A stretch of DNA of 64,000 bases from Fontibacterium abundans (lineage in GTDB: Bacteria; Pseudomonadota; Alphaproteobacteria; Pelagibacterales; Pelagibacteraceae). Each line of letters begins with the position of its first letter. The first letter of the stretch is position 1. The notes below the pieces were generated by a model. It saw nothing but the letters and a program-made list of their open reading frames with translations. It was not told the origin of the DNA and searched no databases. Location of the stretch: the NCBI GenBank assembly GCA_965235095.1, contig OZ249405.1, one strand, 5' to 3'. Shown piece by piece: positions 35,980 to 44,756 of this stretch. Both the position numbers and the translations under genes were made by a program.

Positions 35980-37251
35980 TTAAGACCATTTTTTTTCAAA
36001 TTTGTTTCTTAGGTATATTGCAAACGAATTCATAATCGCTAAGAAAAAAATTAAAATAATAATAGTTGCTGATGTTTTTTCAACAAATCCTCTTTCAGCT
36101 GACTCTGACCACAAATAAACTTGTACAGGCAAAACTGCTGATGGATCAAGTGGAGTAGATGGAACAACATTAATAAAGGCTACCATTCCAATTAATAGAA
36201 GTGGAGCTGTTTCTCCTAATGCTTGGCTAAGTCCTATAATGGTTCCTGATAGAGTTCCTGGCATAGCTAGAGGAACAACATTGTGCATAACTGTCTGAAC
36301 TTTGGAAGCCCCTAAAGCTAAAGCTCCCTCTCTGATCGATGGTGGCACAGCTTTTAAAGCTGCTCTGCACGGTATAATAATTCTAGGCAAAGTCATCAAA
36401 GCAAGCACTAGCCCCCCAACCAATGGAGTTGACCTTGGTAAATAAAAATAATTTAAAAAAACTCCAAGGCCTAATAATCCAAATACTATAGATGGCACTG
36501 CAGCTAAATTATTTACATTTACTTCTATAATCTCAGTAATTTTATTTTTTGGTGCAAACTCTTCTAAGTAAATTGCAGCTAAAATTCCTAAAGGAAAAGA
36601 TAAAAGCAAACAAACAATTAAAGTAAAAAATGACCCCATTAACGACGCACCTACACCTGCAATCTCTGGCTCTCTTGAATCAGCATTAAAAATAAATGGC
36701 CAATTAAATTCACTAATTATTTTCTTTTTGGCAATTTGTTCATCATAAATTTTTAACTGAAAATCTGAAAATCTTCTTCTATCTTCAGGAATATCTCTTG
36801 GAAAATTACCTTTATGAACTTGATCAATATCATCCGATAGTGTCAGTGCAACTTCTGCTGTTTTATTTAAAACATCTTTATTTTTTAAATAAAACTTTTT
36901 AAGCTCAATTGTTGCATCTATGCTAACTAAATCTATTAATTCCGCTTGTTTTAATTCTGGAGCATTAGGTGCCAAGCTTAATAGTGCTTCTTGTAACACT
37001 TCATCAAAATTAGCTTGTTTTATTTCTTTGTCAGTTGAGCTTGAATTAATGCCTAATTTTTTTTCATTAAAATTAATTTTTAAAAGAATTTCTGTTCTTG
37101 AAAAAGCACTTAAACCGTTAGTAAAGATATTTATAAGCAAAATACATAAAAACGATAATGCTATAATGATTGATGAAATTCCGAAAAATCTAAATCTTTT
37201 TTCAGCATTATATCTTTTTTTAAGTAAAATTTCTTTTTCTTTATTATTCAT
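35980..37251 (-). CDS. pstA: Phosphate ABC transporter permease PstA with N-terminal extension
   Basis: 423 residues, longer than the usual 280-300. One N-terminal helix (about 22-42) and a hydrophilic extension to about 200 resemble the DUF3333-type extension found in alphaproteobacterial PstA. The transport core has about five more helices with EEFAPKNKITEIIEVNVNNLAAVPSIVFGLLG and the EAA loop VPPSIREGALALGASKVQTV. It overlaps pstC by 8 bases. Confidence 0.94.
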   Translation of the reverse strand: MNNKEKEILLKKRYNAEKRFRFFGISSIIIALSFLCILLINIFTNGLSAFSRTEILLKINFNEKKLGINSSSTDKEIKQANFDEVLQEALLSLAPNAPELKQAELIDLVSIDATIELKKFYLKNKDVLNKTAEVALTLSDDIDQVHKGNFPRDIPEDRRRFSDFQLKIYDEQIAKKKIISEFNWPFIFNADSREPEIAGVGASLMGSFFTLIVCLLLSFPLGILAAIYLEEFAPKNKITEIIEVNVNNLAAVPSIVFGLLGLGVFLNYFYLPRSTPLVGGLVLALMTLPRIIIPCRAALKAVPPSIREGALALGASKVQTVMHNVVPLAMPGTLSGTIIGLSQALGETAPLLLIGMVAFINVVPSTPLDPSAVLPVQVYLWSESAERGFVEKTSATIIILIFFLAIMNSFAIYLRNKFEKKWS

Positions 37252-38629
37252 ATTTTTCCCTAAATTTTTTTACAATGTTTAAAGCAATAATATTTATAAC
37301 CAATGTGAAGAAAAACAATGTAAGACCTAAAGCGAAAGCAGCTTGCGTCTTTGGGTTATTAAACGATTGATCCCCTATTAAAATTGTTACGATTTGCGTT
37401 GTGATCGTAGTAGATGCTTCTAACGGGTTAATTGTTAAGTTTGCTCCAAGTCCAGCTGCCATAACAACAATCATAGTCTCGCCAACAGCCCTTGATATTG
37501 CAAGAAGAATTGACCCAACAATTCCTGGAAGGGCAGCTGGTAAAACTACTTTTTTTATAGTTTCAGATTTAGTTGCGCCCATTGCATAAGAACCTTCTCT
37601 TAAAGAAACTGGAACAGCATTAATCACATCATCTGTTAGCGAAGAGACATAAGGAATAATCATAACTCCCATTATCATTCCAGCTGCCAAAGCACTCTCT
37701 GAAGATACATTTAATCCAATACCCTCTCCGATAGTTCTAAAAAAAGGGCCAACAGTTAATGCTGCAAAGAAACCATAAACCACTGTTGGAATTCCAGCTA
37801 AAACTTCAATTAAAGGTTTTACTATTCTTCTAATTTTTCTAGAAGCATACTCAGCCATAAATATTCCAGAAAAAAGTCCAATTGGAACTGCAACACACAT
37901 TGCAATCATTGCTATGAAAAAAGTTCCCCAAAATAAAGGAACTGCACCAAATACATTTTCGACATCAGCGGTTTGAACTGATGCATCTCTTACAAAGGCT
38001 CGACCAGGGGCCCAATTAGTTCCCGTAATAAAGTCAAAAATAGAAACTGCCGTGAAAAATTTAATACTTTCAAAAAGTAATGAAAGTACAATTCCAAGAG
38101 TTGTAAATACCGCAATAGCTGCACATAAGAACATCACAACTCTAATTACTTTTTCTACACTTTCTCGAGCTCTTATATTTTTTAAGATTTGAGAGTATGC
38201 GAAAGATAAAGAAAATATTATTGCACTAAAAATAACTGCAAATTTTGATAATTCTAAAATCTTATTAAGACTTAAGAATTTTTCAGCGTAGGGCACTAAA
38301 TTTTGAGGAATGGTGCCTGAAAAGTTTTTTTCAGCAATAGATTGAATTTCAGAAAATATTAAATTTAATTTATTCTCATCAATTGAAGGGTCGGCTCTAA
38401 AATCGGATAAAATAAAAACTTTGACAATATATAATTCAGAAAAAGACCAAAAAAATAATATTATTAAGGCTGGTAAACCGCACCAAGCTGCTAAGTAATA
38501 ACCATAGTATTCGGGTAATGAGTGGAATTTTTTTCCAGTTATTTTTTTTTGTTTTAAAACTTTTGATTTTCCAAAAAAATAACAAGATAAACTAAAGACA
38601 GCAATCAATGATAGTATTGTAAGATTCAT
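37244..38629 (-). CDS. pstC: Phosphate ABC transporter permease PstC, extended
   Basis: 461 residues, also longer than enterobacterial PstC (about 320). An N-terminal helix and a second helix near 55-75, then a soluble segment, precede the transport domain. VKPLIEVLAGIPTVVYGFFAALTVGPFF and the EAA-type VPVSLREGSYAMGATKSETIKKVVLPAALPGIVG mark the core. Works with PstA as the membrane channel. A 13-bp hairpin separates it from pstS upstream. Confidence 0.94.
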   Translation of the reverse strand: MNLTILSLIAVFSLSCYFFGKSKVLKQKKITGKKFHSLPEYYGYYLAAWCGLPALIILFFWSFSELYIVKVFILSDFRADPSIDENKLNLIFSEIQSIAEKNFSGTIPQNLVPYAEKFLSLNKILELSKFAVIFSAIIFSLSFAYSQILKNIRARESVEKVIRVVMFLCAAIAVFTTLGIVLSLLFESIKFFTAVSIFDFITGTNWAPGRAFVRDASVQTADVENVFGAVPLFWGTFFIAMIAMCVAVPIGLFSGIFMAEYASRKIRRIVKPLIEVLAGIPTVVYGFFAALTVGPFFRTIGEGIGLNVSSESALAAGMIMGVMIIPYVSSLTDDVINAVPVSLREGSYAMGATKSETIKKVVLPAALPGIVGSILLAISRAVGETMIVVMAAGLGANLTINPLEASTTITTQIVTILIGDQSFNNPKTQAAFALGLTLFFFTLVINIIALNIVKKFREKYE

Positions 38630-38665
38630 TTGACTTATATTATTTGATGCTGCTTGACTTTTAAT

Positions 38666-38695
38666 TTTAGAGCCGAAAATAATTTCGGCTCTAAA
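38666..38695 (-). terminator. Perfect 13-bp hairpin between pstS and pstC
   Basis: TTTAGAGCCGAAA (38666-38678) pairs perfectly with 38683-38695 across a 4-base loop. It follows pstS by about 26 bases inside the pst operon, the same place as the dctP-dctQ hairpin. It may limit read-through so that the binding protein is made in excess. Confidence 0.7.
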
Positions 38696-38721
38696 TTCAA
38701 TTAACTTAACTAAACTTTAAT

Positions 38722-39726
38722 TTAGTTCTTCATCGCTATTAACTTAGTAGCAACGTCTCTAACTTTGTCCTCTGCTTGTTTAGCATTTGGAACTAGACCA
38801 ACTTTATAAAGATAGCCAGTTGCACCAACTGCTGTTTTTCCAGTGTATTCAGTTAAGAATTCTTTAAATCCTGGAATAACTGTAGCGTGAGCTTTTTTAG
38901 CATACAAGAATAATGGTCTTGCAACAGGATAAGTATATTTCTGTATCCCTTCAATTGTTGGAGCAATTCCGTCAATTTTTGCAGCCTTAATTTTATCCTT
39001 GTTTGCAACTAGATAACTATATCCAAAATATCCAAAAGCATTTGGAGAAGAACCAAGTTTCTGAACGATCAAAGTATCATTCTCACCCGCTTCGATTACA
39101 GCTGCATCTTCTCTATATTTTGTACAATTTTTTTTATCTGCTAATTTTTTGAAAGCTTCGTCGCAACCCTTGCCCATTATTAAGTCGTCCCAAGCATCTC
39201 TTGTACCTGATGTTGGTGGAGCAACTAAAATTTCAATTTTTATAGCTGGTAAAGATTTATCAATCTCATTCCAATTTTTATAAGGATTTTTTACTAATTT
39301 TCCATCAACTACAACATCATGAGCAATTGCTTTCCATAGTTGCGCTTTTGTAAAATTAACATCTTTTCCTTTGATTGAATGTGCAAATGTTAAACCGTCA
39401 TTACCAATTGGTAACTCTATAATTTCAGTTACACCATTTTTAATGCATAGTTCCATTTCATCTTTTTTGATTGCTCTAGAAGCTCCAGTCATATCTGGAT
39501 GTTGAACGCCTACACCACCACAAAAAGATTTAAATCCGCCACCTGTTCCTGTGCTTTCAACAACCGGTGTTTTGAATTTCCCCTGTTTTCCAAATCTTTC
39601 AGCAACTACTGTCGTGTATGGATAAACAGTTGAAGATCCAACTATTTTTATTTGATCACGTGCTATTGCTTGAGATGAAATCATAACAGCAACTGCAGTG
39701 ATAAATATTGTCTTTAATTTAATCAT
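38722..39726 (-). CDS. pstS: Phosphate-binding protein PstS
   Basis: 334 residues with a Sec signal (MIKLKTIFITAVAVMISSQAIA, cleavage about 22). IKIVGSSTVYPYTTVVAERFG and VESTGTGGGFKSFCGGVG form the phosphate site, TGASRAIKKDE and APPTSGTRDAWDDLIMGKGC follow. Two cysteine-rich spots (FCGGVG, KGC/NCT) are of the long PstS type used by marine alphaproteobacteria. A three-copy Pho box lies 56-83 bases upstream. Confidence 0.96.
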   Translation of the reverse strand: MIKLKTIFITAVAVMISSQAIARDQIKIVGSSTVYPYTTVVAERFGKQGKFKTPVVESTGTGGGFKSFCGGVGVQHPDMTGASRAIKKDEMELCIKNGVTEIIELPIGNDGLTFAHSIKGKDVNFTKAQLWKAIAHDVVVDGKLVKNPYKNWNEIDKSLPAIKIEILVAPPTSGTRDAWDDLIMGKGCDEAFKKLADKKNCTKYREDAAVIEAGENDTLIVQKLGSSPNAFGYFGYSYLVANKDKIKAAKIDGIAPTIEGIQKYTYPVARPLFLYAKKAHATVIPGFKEFLTEYTGKTAVGATGYLYKVGLVPNAKQAEDKVRDVATKLIAMKN

Positions 39727-39781
39727 AATTATCCTTAGTTATTTAATTGGCTGCACATTAATTTTATAAGATGTTTTAATT

Positions 39782-39809
39782 ATTACAATTTAATGACACT
39801 TTTGTTACA
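39782..39809 (-). promoter_or_regulatory. Pho box upstream of pstS
   Basis: Read on the minus strand, three TGT(A/C)A(C/T) hexamers, TGTAAC, TGTCAT and TGTAAT, are spaced exactly 11 bases apart (plus-strand starts 39782, 39793, 39804). This is PhoB half-site geometry. A TATAAA -10-like element follows near 39763-39768, before the pstS start. Confidence 0.85.
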
Positions 39810-39873
39810 AAACTAACCTTTTAGTTGTAATTAAAGTTATTTAATCTCTTTTTTTTATTCTCTAAATTCTAAA

Positions 39874-41085
39874 CTAAGCTTTAGGCAATCTAATAATAAA
39901 TTCACTACCAAGTCCAATTTTACTTGTAATTTTTAACTCACCTCGATGTTGATTTATTATATGTTTTACAATGGCCAATCCTAATCCTGTTCCTTCAATT
40001 TTTAGTTTTCTAGTATTTTCAGCCCTAAAAAATCTTTCTGTAATTCTATGAATGTCTTCTTCGTTAATTCCTATGCCTTCATCAATAATTGAAATTGAAA
40101 CATACTTTTTAAAAATTTCATCAGCTTTTAAAATTTTAATTTTGATAGTTTTTGAAGGATTGCTAAATTTTATTGCATTATCAATTAAATTTAAAAATAA
40201 TGTAGATAGTTTTTCTGCATCACCTATTACGAATTGTTGATTATTATCTAAATCTACTTTTAATGAAATTTGCTTTTCTTTTATTCTTTTAGAAGTTAAA
40301 ATAATTACATCTTCAATTATTTTTTTTATATTAACTTTATTACTAATTGAGATATGTTCTTGTTGCTCTATTCGACTCAACATCATTAAATCTTCTATTA
40401 AAATCTCCATTTTATTTGCTTCTAATTTCATGATTTCAATAAATTTTTTTTGAGATCGTGGATCGTCTTTTGCAGAATCTTCAATCGTTTCTAAGAAACC
40501 TTTTAGTGAAACTAGCGGTGTTTTTAAATTATGACTTGCATTAGCTATAAAATCAGAACGAATTATTTGAGATTTTTGTACTTCAGTAAAATCTTTAAAA
40601 ACTAATAATATTTGCTCAAATTGAATGTTACTTATGCTTGTTTTGTAAAATTTAAAAATCGGGTTTTTAATCTCGATATTTATTGTTTTTATTTCTTTAT
40701 CAATCCTATGCTGATCTATTTGATCTAGAAGTTCAGATATTCTTATAGCTACGCTTATATGTTTACCTTCTAGTTTTTCACCAAAGTTGTTTGTGGCTGA
40801 TTTATTTGCGTAAATTATAACGTTAAATTTATTTAAAATGATAATTACATCTTCGATTTTATCAATAAATAATCTTTCTAAATCTTTTTTTCCTAACTCT
40901 GAGTTAAAGTTTGTGATTATTTTTTTTTTTATTTCAATATTTTGATCTTCTTTTTGATAATTAATAAAAATAATAAATACAAAAAATACTAAAATATTAA
41001 AAAATAGTATCCATAAAGAAAATTTTAAAAAAATATAAAAAATTACATTTGCTAAGATTGCTGTAGCGCCGATTAAATAAATCAT
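39874..41085 (-). CDS. phoR: Phosphate regulon sensor kinase PhoR
   Basis: 403 residues. Two N-terminal helices (about 3-40), a PAS domain (about 70-165), then HisKA with His185 in DFIANASHNLKTPLVSLKGFLETI, and HATPase with LFLNLIDNAIKFSNPSK, DEGIGINEEDI and GTGLGLAIVKHIINQHRG. It phosphorylates PhoB under phosphate limitation. It is first in the operon, 147 bases before pstS, and divergent from the OlsB-like gene. Confidence 0.93.
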   Translation of the reverse strand: MIYLIGATAILANVIFYIFLKFSLWILFFNILVFFVFIIFINYQKEDQNIEIKKKIITNFNSELGKKDLERLFIDKIEDVIIILNKFNVIIYANKSATNNFGEKLEGKHISVAIRISELLDQIDQHRIDKEIKTINIEIKNPIFKFYKTSISNIQFEQILLVFKDFTEVQKSQIIRSDFIANASHNLKTPLVSLKGFLETIEDSAKDDPRSQKKFIEIMKLEANKMEILIEDLMMLSRIEQQEHISISNKVNIKKIIEDVIILTSKRIKEKQISLKVDLDNNQQFVIGDAEKLSTLFLNLIDNAIKFSNPSKTIKIKILKADEIFKKYVSISIIDEGIGINEEDIHRITERFFRAENTRKLKIEGTGLGLAIVKHIINQHRGELKITSKIGLGSEFIIRLPKA

Positions 41086-41132
41086 TAATTTGATAATAGT
41101 CTAATAATATTAAGATTATTTAACAGAAATTG

Positions 41133-41160
41133 TGTAATAAAAAAGTAACATAAGTTTCAT
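41133..41160 (+). promoter_or_regulatory. Pho box upstream of the OlsB-like gene
   Basis: Hexamers TGTAAT (41133), AGTAAC (41144) and TTTCAT (41155) lie 11 bases apart in the plus orientation, each matching TGT(A/C)A(C/T) at 5 or 6 of 6 positions. The block ends 35 bases before the ATG at 41196. It could also serve the divergent phoR promoter. Confidence 0.72.
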
Positions 41161-41195
41161 ATTACCTACACACAAATCACCTAATTGAGGCTTCA

Positions 41196-42029
41196 ATGGC
41201 ATTTATAAATAATTTAAAAACTAAATATTTATCTAAAGATTTTTTTGTCTCAACAAGTAATTTTTTCCAACCTGTATTTGATTGTTATTTAGCAAATAGT
41301 AAAAGTGAAATTAGAAAAGCTCAAAGACTTAGATATAAAATATTTTTCAATGAAAGAAATGGTCAAAAAATTTTCAATTTAAGTTCCTTCAAGAGAGATG
41401 CTGATAAATTCGATAAATATAGTGATCATATTATAGTTACATTTAAGGCGTCAAAATTTAGCAAAACTAAAATTGTTGGAACATATAGATTACTGCAGCA
41501 AAAGGTAGCTCTGCAACAATGTGGCTTTTATTCCTCTGAGGAGTTTAATTTAAATACATTGTATAAATCAAAAGACAGACCACAGAATGGATTAGAATTG
41601 AGCAGATCTTGTGTATCTCAACAATTTAGAAAAAAAAATGTTTTACATTTAATGTGGTCAAAAATTAATGAATATGTTCAGCATAATAAAAATGATGTCC
41701 TTTTTGGAATGGCAAGTTTTTTAGAGGAAAATCCAAATGTAATTAAAGAGGAATTGTCTTATTTATATCAAAAATTTTTAATGCCAGAGAATATAAGAGT
41801 TGATGCAATTTTTTCAAAAAAAACCGAAATGAATTTAGTGCCAACTGAAGGTATGTCTGACCTTTCGATTATTAAAAAATTGCCTCCACTTATTAAAGCT
41901 TATTTAAGACTAGGCGCTAAAATTGGAGATGGTGCAGTTGTAGATAGATTATTTAAAACAACTGATGTTTTTATATATCTTCCTTTTAATACAATTAAAC
42001 CTGAATATTTAAAGAAATTTAGTTTATAA
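41196..42029 (+). CDS. olsB: Ornithine N-acyltransferase-like protein (OlsB, GNAT/hemolysin-like)
   Basis: 277 residues. AKSESEIRKAQRLRYKIFFNERNG-type N-terminus (here KSEIRKAQRLRYKIFF) and IVGTYRLLQQK, then LELSRSCVSQQFRKKNVLHLMW are hallmarks of the OlsB acyltransferase family. In that family an acyl-ACP chain is put on the alpha-amine of ornithine. FDKYSDHIIV and LGAKIGDGAVVDRLFKTTDVFI also fit. It is followed 14 bases later by an OlsA-type acyltransferase and preceded by a Pho box, so an ornithine-lipid role is strongly implied. Confidence 0.82.
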   Translation: MAFINNLKTKYLSKDFFVSTSNFFQPVFDCYLANSKSEIRKAQRLRYKIFFNERNGQKIFNLSSFKRDADKFDKYSDHIIVTFKASKFSKTKIVGTYRLLQQKVALQQCGFYSSEEFNLNTLYKSKDRPQNGLELSRSCVSQQFRKKNVLHLMWSKINEYVQHNKNDVLFGMASFLEENPNVIKEELSYLYQKFLMPENIRVDAIFSKKTEMNLVPTEGMSDLSIIKKLPPLIKAYLRLGAKIGDGAVVDRLFKTTDVFIYLPFNTIKPEYLKKFSL

Positions 42030-42043
42030 TTTTTTGATTATTT

Positions 42044-42805
42044 ATGATCAAAATATTATTACGTTCGACTATAGAAAAATTATTTGGATTTTCTTATCTT
42101 AAACAAGTGTATAAAAAAAATTATTCCGATCCAGAACTACATAATAATTTTTGGAAAAAAACTTTAGAAATTTTAAAAATAGAACATACTTTCAAAGATA
42201 CAGAACATATTCCAAGACAGGGACCTTGTATTATTATATCTAATCATCCCTTTGGAATACTTGATGGTTTGATTATCTGCTCCGAAGTTGCAAAGTTAAG
42301 AAAAGATTACCGAATATTAATTAATGAAGAATTAACCGCAATTGATCATATAAGGGATTATCTTTTTCCATTAAGGCTAGATATGAGCAAAGATGCTCTG
42401 AAGCTTAATATAAAATCCAAAAATGATGCTATTGAATTTATAAACAAAGGAGGATTAGTTATTATTTTTCCCTCAGGAGAAGTTGCAACCTCGGAAAGGC
42501 TTTTTAAAAGAGCTGTTGAAAAAGAATGGAAACCTATAATTGGATCAATTGTAAGAAAAGTTAATTGTAAAATTTTGCCAGTCTACTGTCATGGTCAAAA
42601 TAGTTTTTTATTTCAATTTACCGGTATTATTAACTACAAATTAAGACGAATACTATTTGCAAGGGAGTTGATTAATAAATCTAACAAAAAATTTTATGCT
42701 GAATGCGGCGAGTTATTAGATAGTCAACTTTTTCATAAACTCGAAAATTCTCAGATTGCGAAAAATTTAAGATCCGAAACTCTTAAAATTGCAAATTTAC
42801 ACTAG
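42044..42805 (+). CDS. olsA: Lysophospholipid/lyso-ornithine-lipid O-acyltransferase (OlsA/PlsC family)
   Basis: 253 residues. The acyltransferase HX4D motif is present as SNHPFGILDG (His and Asp), with IIFPSGEVATSERLFKRAVEKEWKPIIGSIVRKV as the later conserved blocks. Members of this family either make phosphatidic acid (PlsC) or complete ornithine lipid (OlsA). Being directly behind the OlsB-like gene favours OlsA. The 3' end overlaps the convergent glycosyltransferase gene by 23 bases. Confidence 0.78.
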   Translation: MIKILLRSTIEKLFGFSYLKQVYKKNYSDPELHNNFWKKTLEILKIEHTFKDTEHIPRQGPCIIISNHPFGILDGLIICSEVAKLRKDYRILINEELTAIDHIRDYLFPLRLDMSKDALKLNIKSKNDAIEFINKGGLVIIFPSGEVATSERLFKRAVEKEWKPIIGSIVRKVNCKILPVYCHGQNSFLFQFTGIINYKLRRILFARELINKSNKKFYAECGELLDSQLFHKLENSQIAKNLRSETLKIANLH

Positions 42806-43796
42806 CGGTTTGTAAGAATACTTTTGCGCAATTCTCCCATGTGTATTGCTTTGCAATTTCTTTACATTCTTCTTTCTTGATATTCAAAGCTTTCTTCATA
42901 GATTCTTTTAAATCCCAGTCCAAGCAATCAGCCTTGGTATTTTGCAAAATATCTAGAGGGCCTGTTACTGGATAGGCTGCAACAGGGACGCCTGCTGCCA
43001 ATGCTTCAATAATAACAATACCAAAAGTATCTGTTTTGCTTGGAAATACAAAAACGTCGCTTGCTGCAAGATAGGAAGCGACCTCTTTTTCTTTTAACAT
43101 TCCAGTAAATAACACGTCCTTATATTTTTTCTTAAGCTCATTAAATTGAGGTCCATCTCCAACCACAATTTTTGAACCTTCAATTTTTATATCTAAAAAA
43201 GCCTTAATATTCTTTTCAATAGCCACTCTACCAACGTAAATATAAATAGGCGAAGGGAGAGAAATATTTGCTTTTTCCACTTTGCCAAAAATATTCTTAT
43301 TTACGCCTCTACTCCATACTACTAAATTTTTAAAATTTCTATTGGCTAACTCATTTTCCATATTCTTAGTTGTAACTAAAATTTTATTAGCAGGTTTATG
43401 AAAATATCTCAAAAATGAATATCCAATACTAATTGGAATATGCGTTCTTTTATTTACATACTCAGCAAACTTGGTGTGTAAAGAGGAAGTAAATTTAATA
43501 TTATTTTTCATACAATATCTTCTTGCGAAAAATCCGAGGGGTCCTTCTGTTGCTATATGGACTATATGTGCATTAATCTCTTTAATTTTTTTATAGATCT
43601 TAGGATAAGCATTAATTGATAATTTTATTTCAGGATATGTTGGACAAGGAACTGTAATAAAATCATTTGGGGTTATCAAAAAAACTTCATGTTTTTGTTT
43701 TTTAAGTTCTTCTACTAAATAACCCAAGGTTGTTACAACGCCATTAACTTGTGGGTGCCAAGCATCAGTAACAATGAGAATTTTATAACTTTTCAT
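42783..43796 (-). CDS. agt: GT4 glycosyltransferase, probable diacylglycerol glycosyltransferase (Agt-like)
   Basis: 337 residues with two Rossmann domains. DAWHPQVNGVVTTLGYLVEELKKQKHEVFLITP opens the acceptor side; VGRVAIEKNIKAFLDI, LAASDVFVFPSKTDTFGIVIIEALAAGVPVAAYPVTGP forms the donor site with the EX7E-like motif. It starts one base from the phosphoesterase gene (overlap of 43796). PlcP-Agt pairs elsewhere make glycosyl or glucuronosyl diacylglycerols during phosphate starvation, known also in SAR11. Sugar specificity is not readable. Confidence 0.78.
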   Translation of the reverse strand: MKSYKILIVTDAWHPQVNGVVTTLGYLVEELKKQKHEVFLITPNDFITVPCPTYPEIKLSINAYPKIYKKIKEINAHIVHIATEGPLGFFARRYCMKNNIKFTSSLHTKFAEYVNKRTHIPISIGYSFLRYFHKPANKILVTTKNMENELANRNFKNLVVWSRGVNKNIFGKVEKANISLPSPIYIYVGRVAIEKNIKAFLDIKIEGSKIVVGDGPQFNELKKKYKDVLFTGMLKEKEVASYLAASDVFVFPSKTDTFGIVIIEALAAGVPVAAYPVTGPLDILQNTKADCLDWDLKESMKKALNIKKEECKEIAKQYTWENCAKVFLQTASVNLQF

Positions 43797-44623
43797 TAAG
43801 ATGCAATTTTAAGCTGCTCTACGTCTTGATTTTCTGTAAACAATTCTTGTCTTTTTTCAATCCAATTAATCAGTTCTAACCTTCCATCAAAATGCTCAAC
43901 TAATGCCGTACAACTTTCAACCCAATCTCCATCATTAATATAATGAATATTGTCAATATACTGCATATTGGCGTGATGAATATGTCCGCAAATAATTCCG
44001 TCAACATTGTGTTGTCTTGCATAGTTTCCTACTAATTTTTCAAATTCACTAACAAATTTAACGGCATTTTTAACTTTAAATTTTAAATATTTAGATAATG
44101 ACCAGTATTCATAACCTAATTTTTTTCTTAGAAAATTTATATAACGATTAAAATAAATTAAAAAATCGTAAGTAAGAGAGCCTAGTATTGCAAGCCATTT
44201 AGCGCATTGAATAATTCCATCAAATTGATCTCCATGAACAACTAAATACTTTTTGTTATCAATAGTTTCATGGATGACCTGATTTGCAATTTCAACTCCA
44301 CCAAAATTTATAGGTACAAATTTTCTTAAAATCTCATCATGATTTCCCGATAAATAAAATACTCGTGTTCCATGACGAGCTTTTTTTAAAATTTTTTGGA
44401 CAACATCATTATGAGATTGTGGCCAATACCAAGTATTTTTTAAAGCCCAACCGTCAACTATATCACCGACTAAATAAAGTTTTTCTGATTGGGTATGTCT
44501 AATAAATTCCAACAAAAGTTCTGATTGGCAGCCTCTAGTCCCTAAATGAAGATCTGAAATCCAAATACTTTTATAATTTAAAATTTTATCAATTCTATTT
44601 TTGAAAGACTCTTTTTTTAGCAT
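43796..44623 (-). CDS. plcP: PlcP-like metallophosphoesterase (phospholipid-degrading)
   Basis: 275 residues of the calcineurin-like phosphoesterase superfamily. WISDLHLGTRG (DxH), LVGDIVDGWAL (GDxxD), YLSGNHDEILR (GNHDE), VVHGDQFDG and ICGHIHHA complete the dimetal site. Related LpxH acts on UDP-diacylglucosamine, but the link to a GT4 transferase and a Pho-like site points to PlcP, which releases diacylglycerol from phospholipids. It precedes the GT4 gene with a one-base overlap. Confidence 0.8.
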   Translation of the reverse strand: MLKKESFKNRIDKILNYKSIWISDLHLGTRGCQSELLLEFIRHTQSEKLYLVGDIVDGWALKNTWYWPQSHNDVVQKILKKARHGTRVFYLSGNHDEILRKFVPINFGGVEIANQVIHETIDNKKYLVVHGDQFDGIIQCAKWLAILGSLTYDFLIYFNRYINFLRKKLGYEYWSLSKYLKFKVKNAVKFVSEFEKLVGNYARQHNVDGIICGHIHHANMQYIDNIHYINDGDWVESCTALVEHFDGRLELINWIEKRQELFTENQDVEQLKIAS

Positions 44624-44667
44624 TTAATTTCATTTCGAATCATCAACCATGAATTGAACACGTTATT

Positions 44668-44696
44668 GTTACAAAATTGTTAAAATTGAATTTACA
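44668..44696 (-). promoter_or_regulatory. Candidate Pho box upstream of plcP
   Basis: Plus-strand GTTACA (44668-44673), GTTAAA (44679-44684) and TTTACA (44691-44696) read on the minus strand as TGTAAA, TTTAAC and TGTAAC at 12- and 11-base steps. The block lies 45-73 bases before the plcP start, similar to pstS geometry. Weaker than the pstS and olsB boxes, and partly symmetric so it might also serve the divergent CPBP gene. Confidence 0.45.
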
Positions 44697-44756
44697 ATTA
44701 ATGTTCAGTGAAATTTTTTCTCAACAAATAAAAATTTCTGATACAAGAATTATAAA

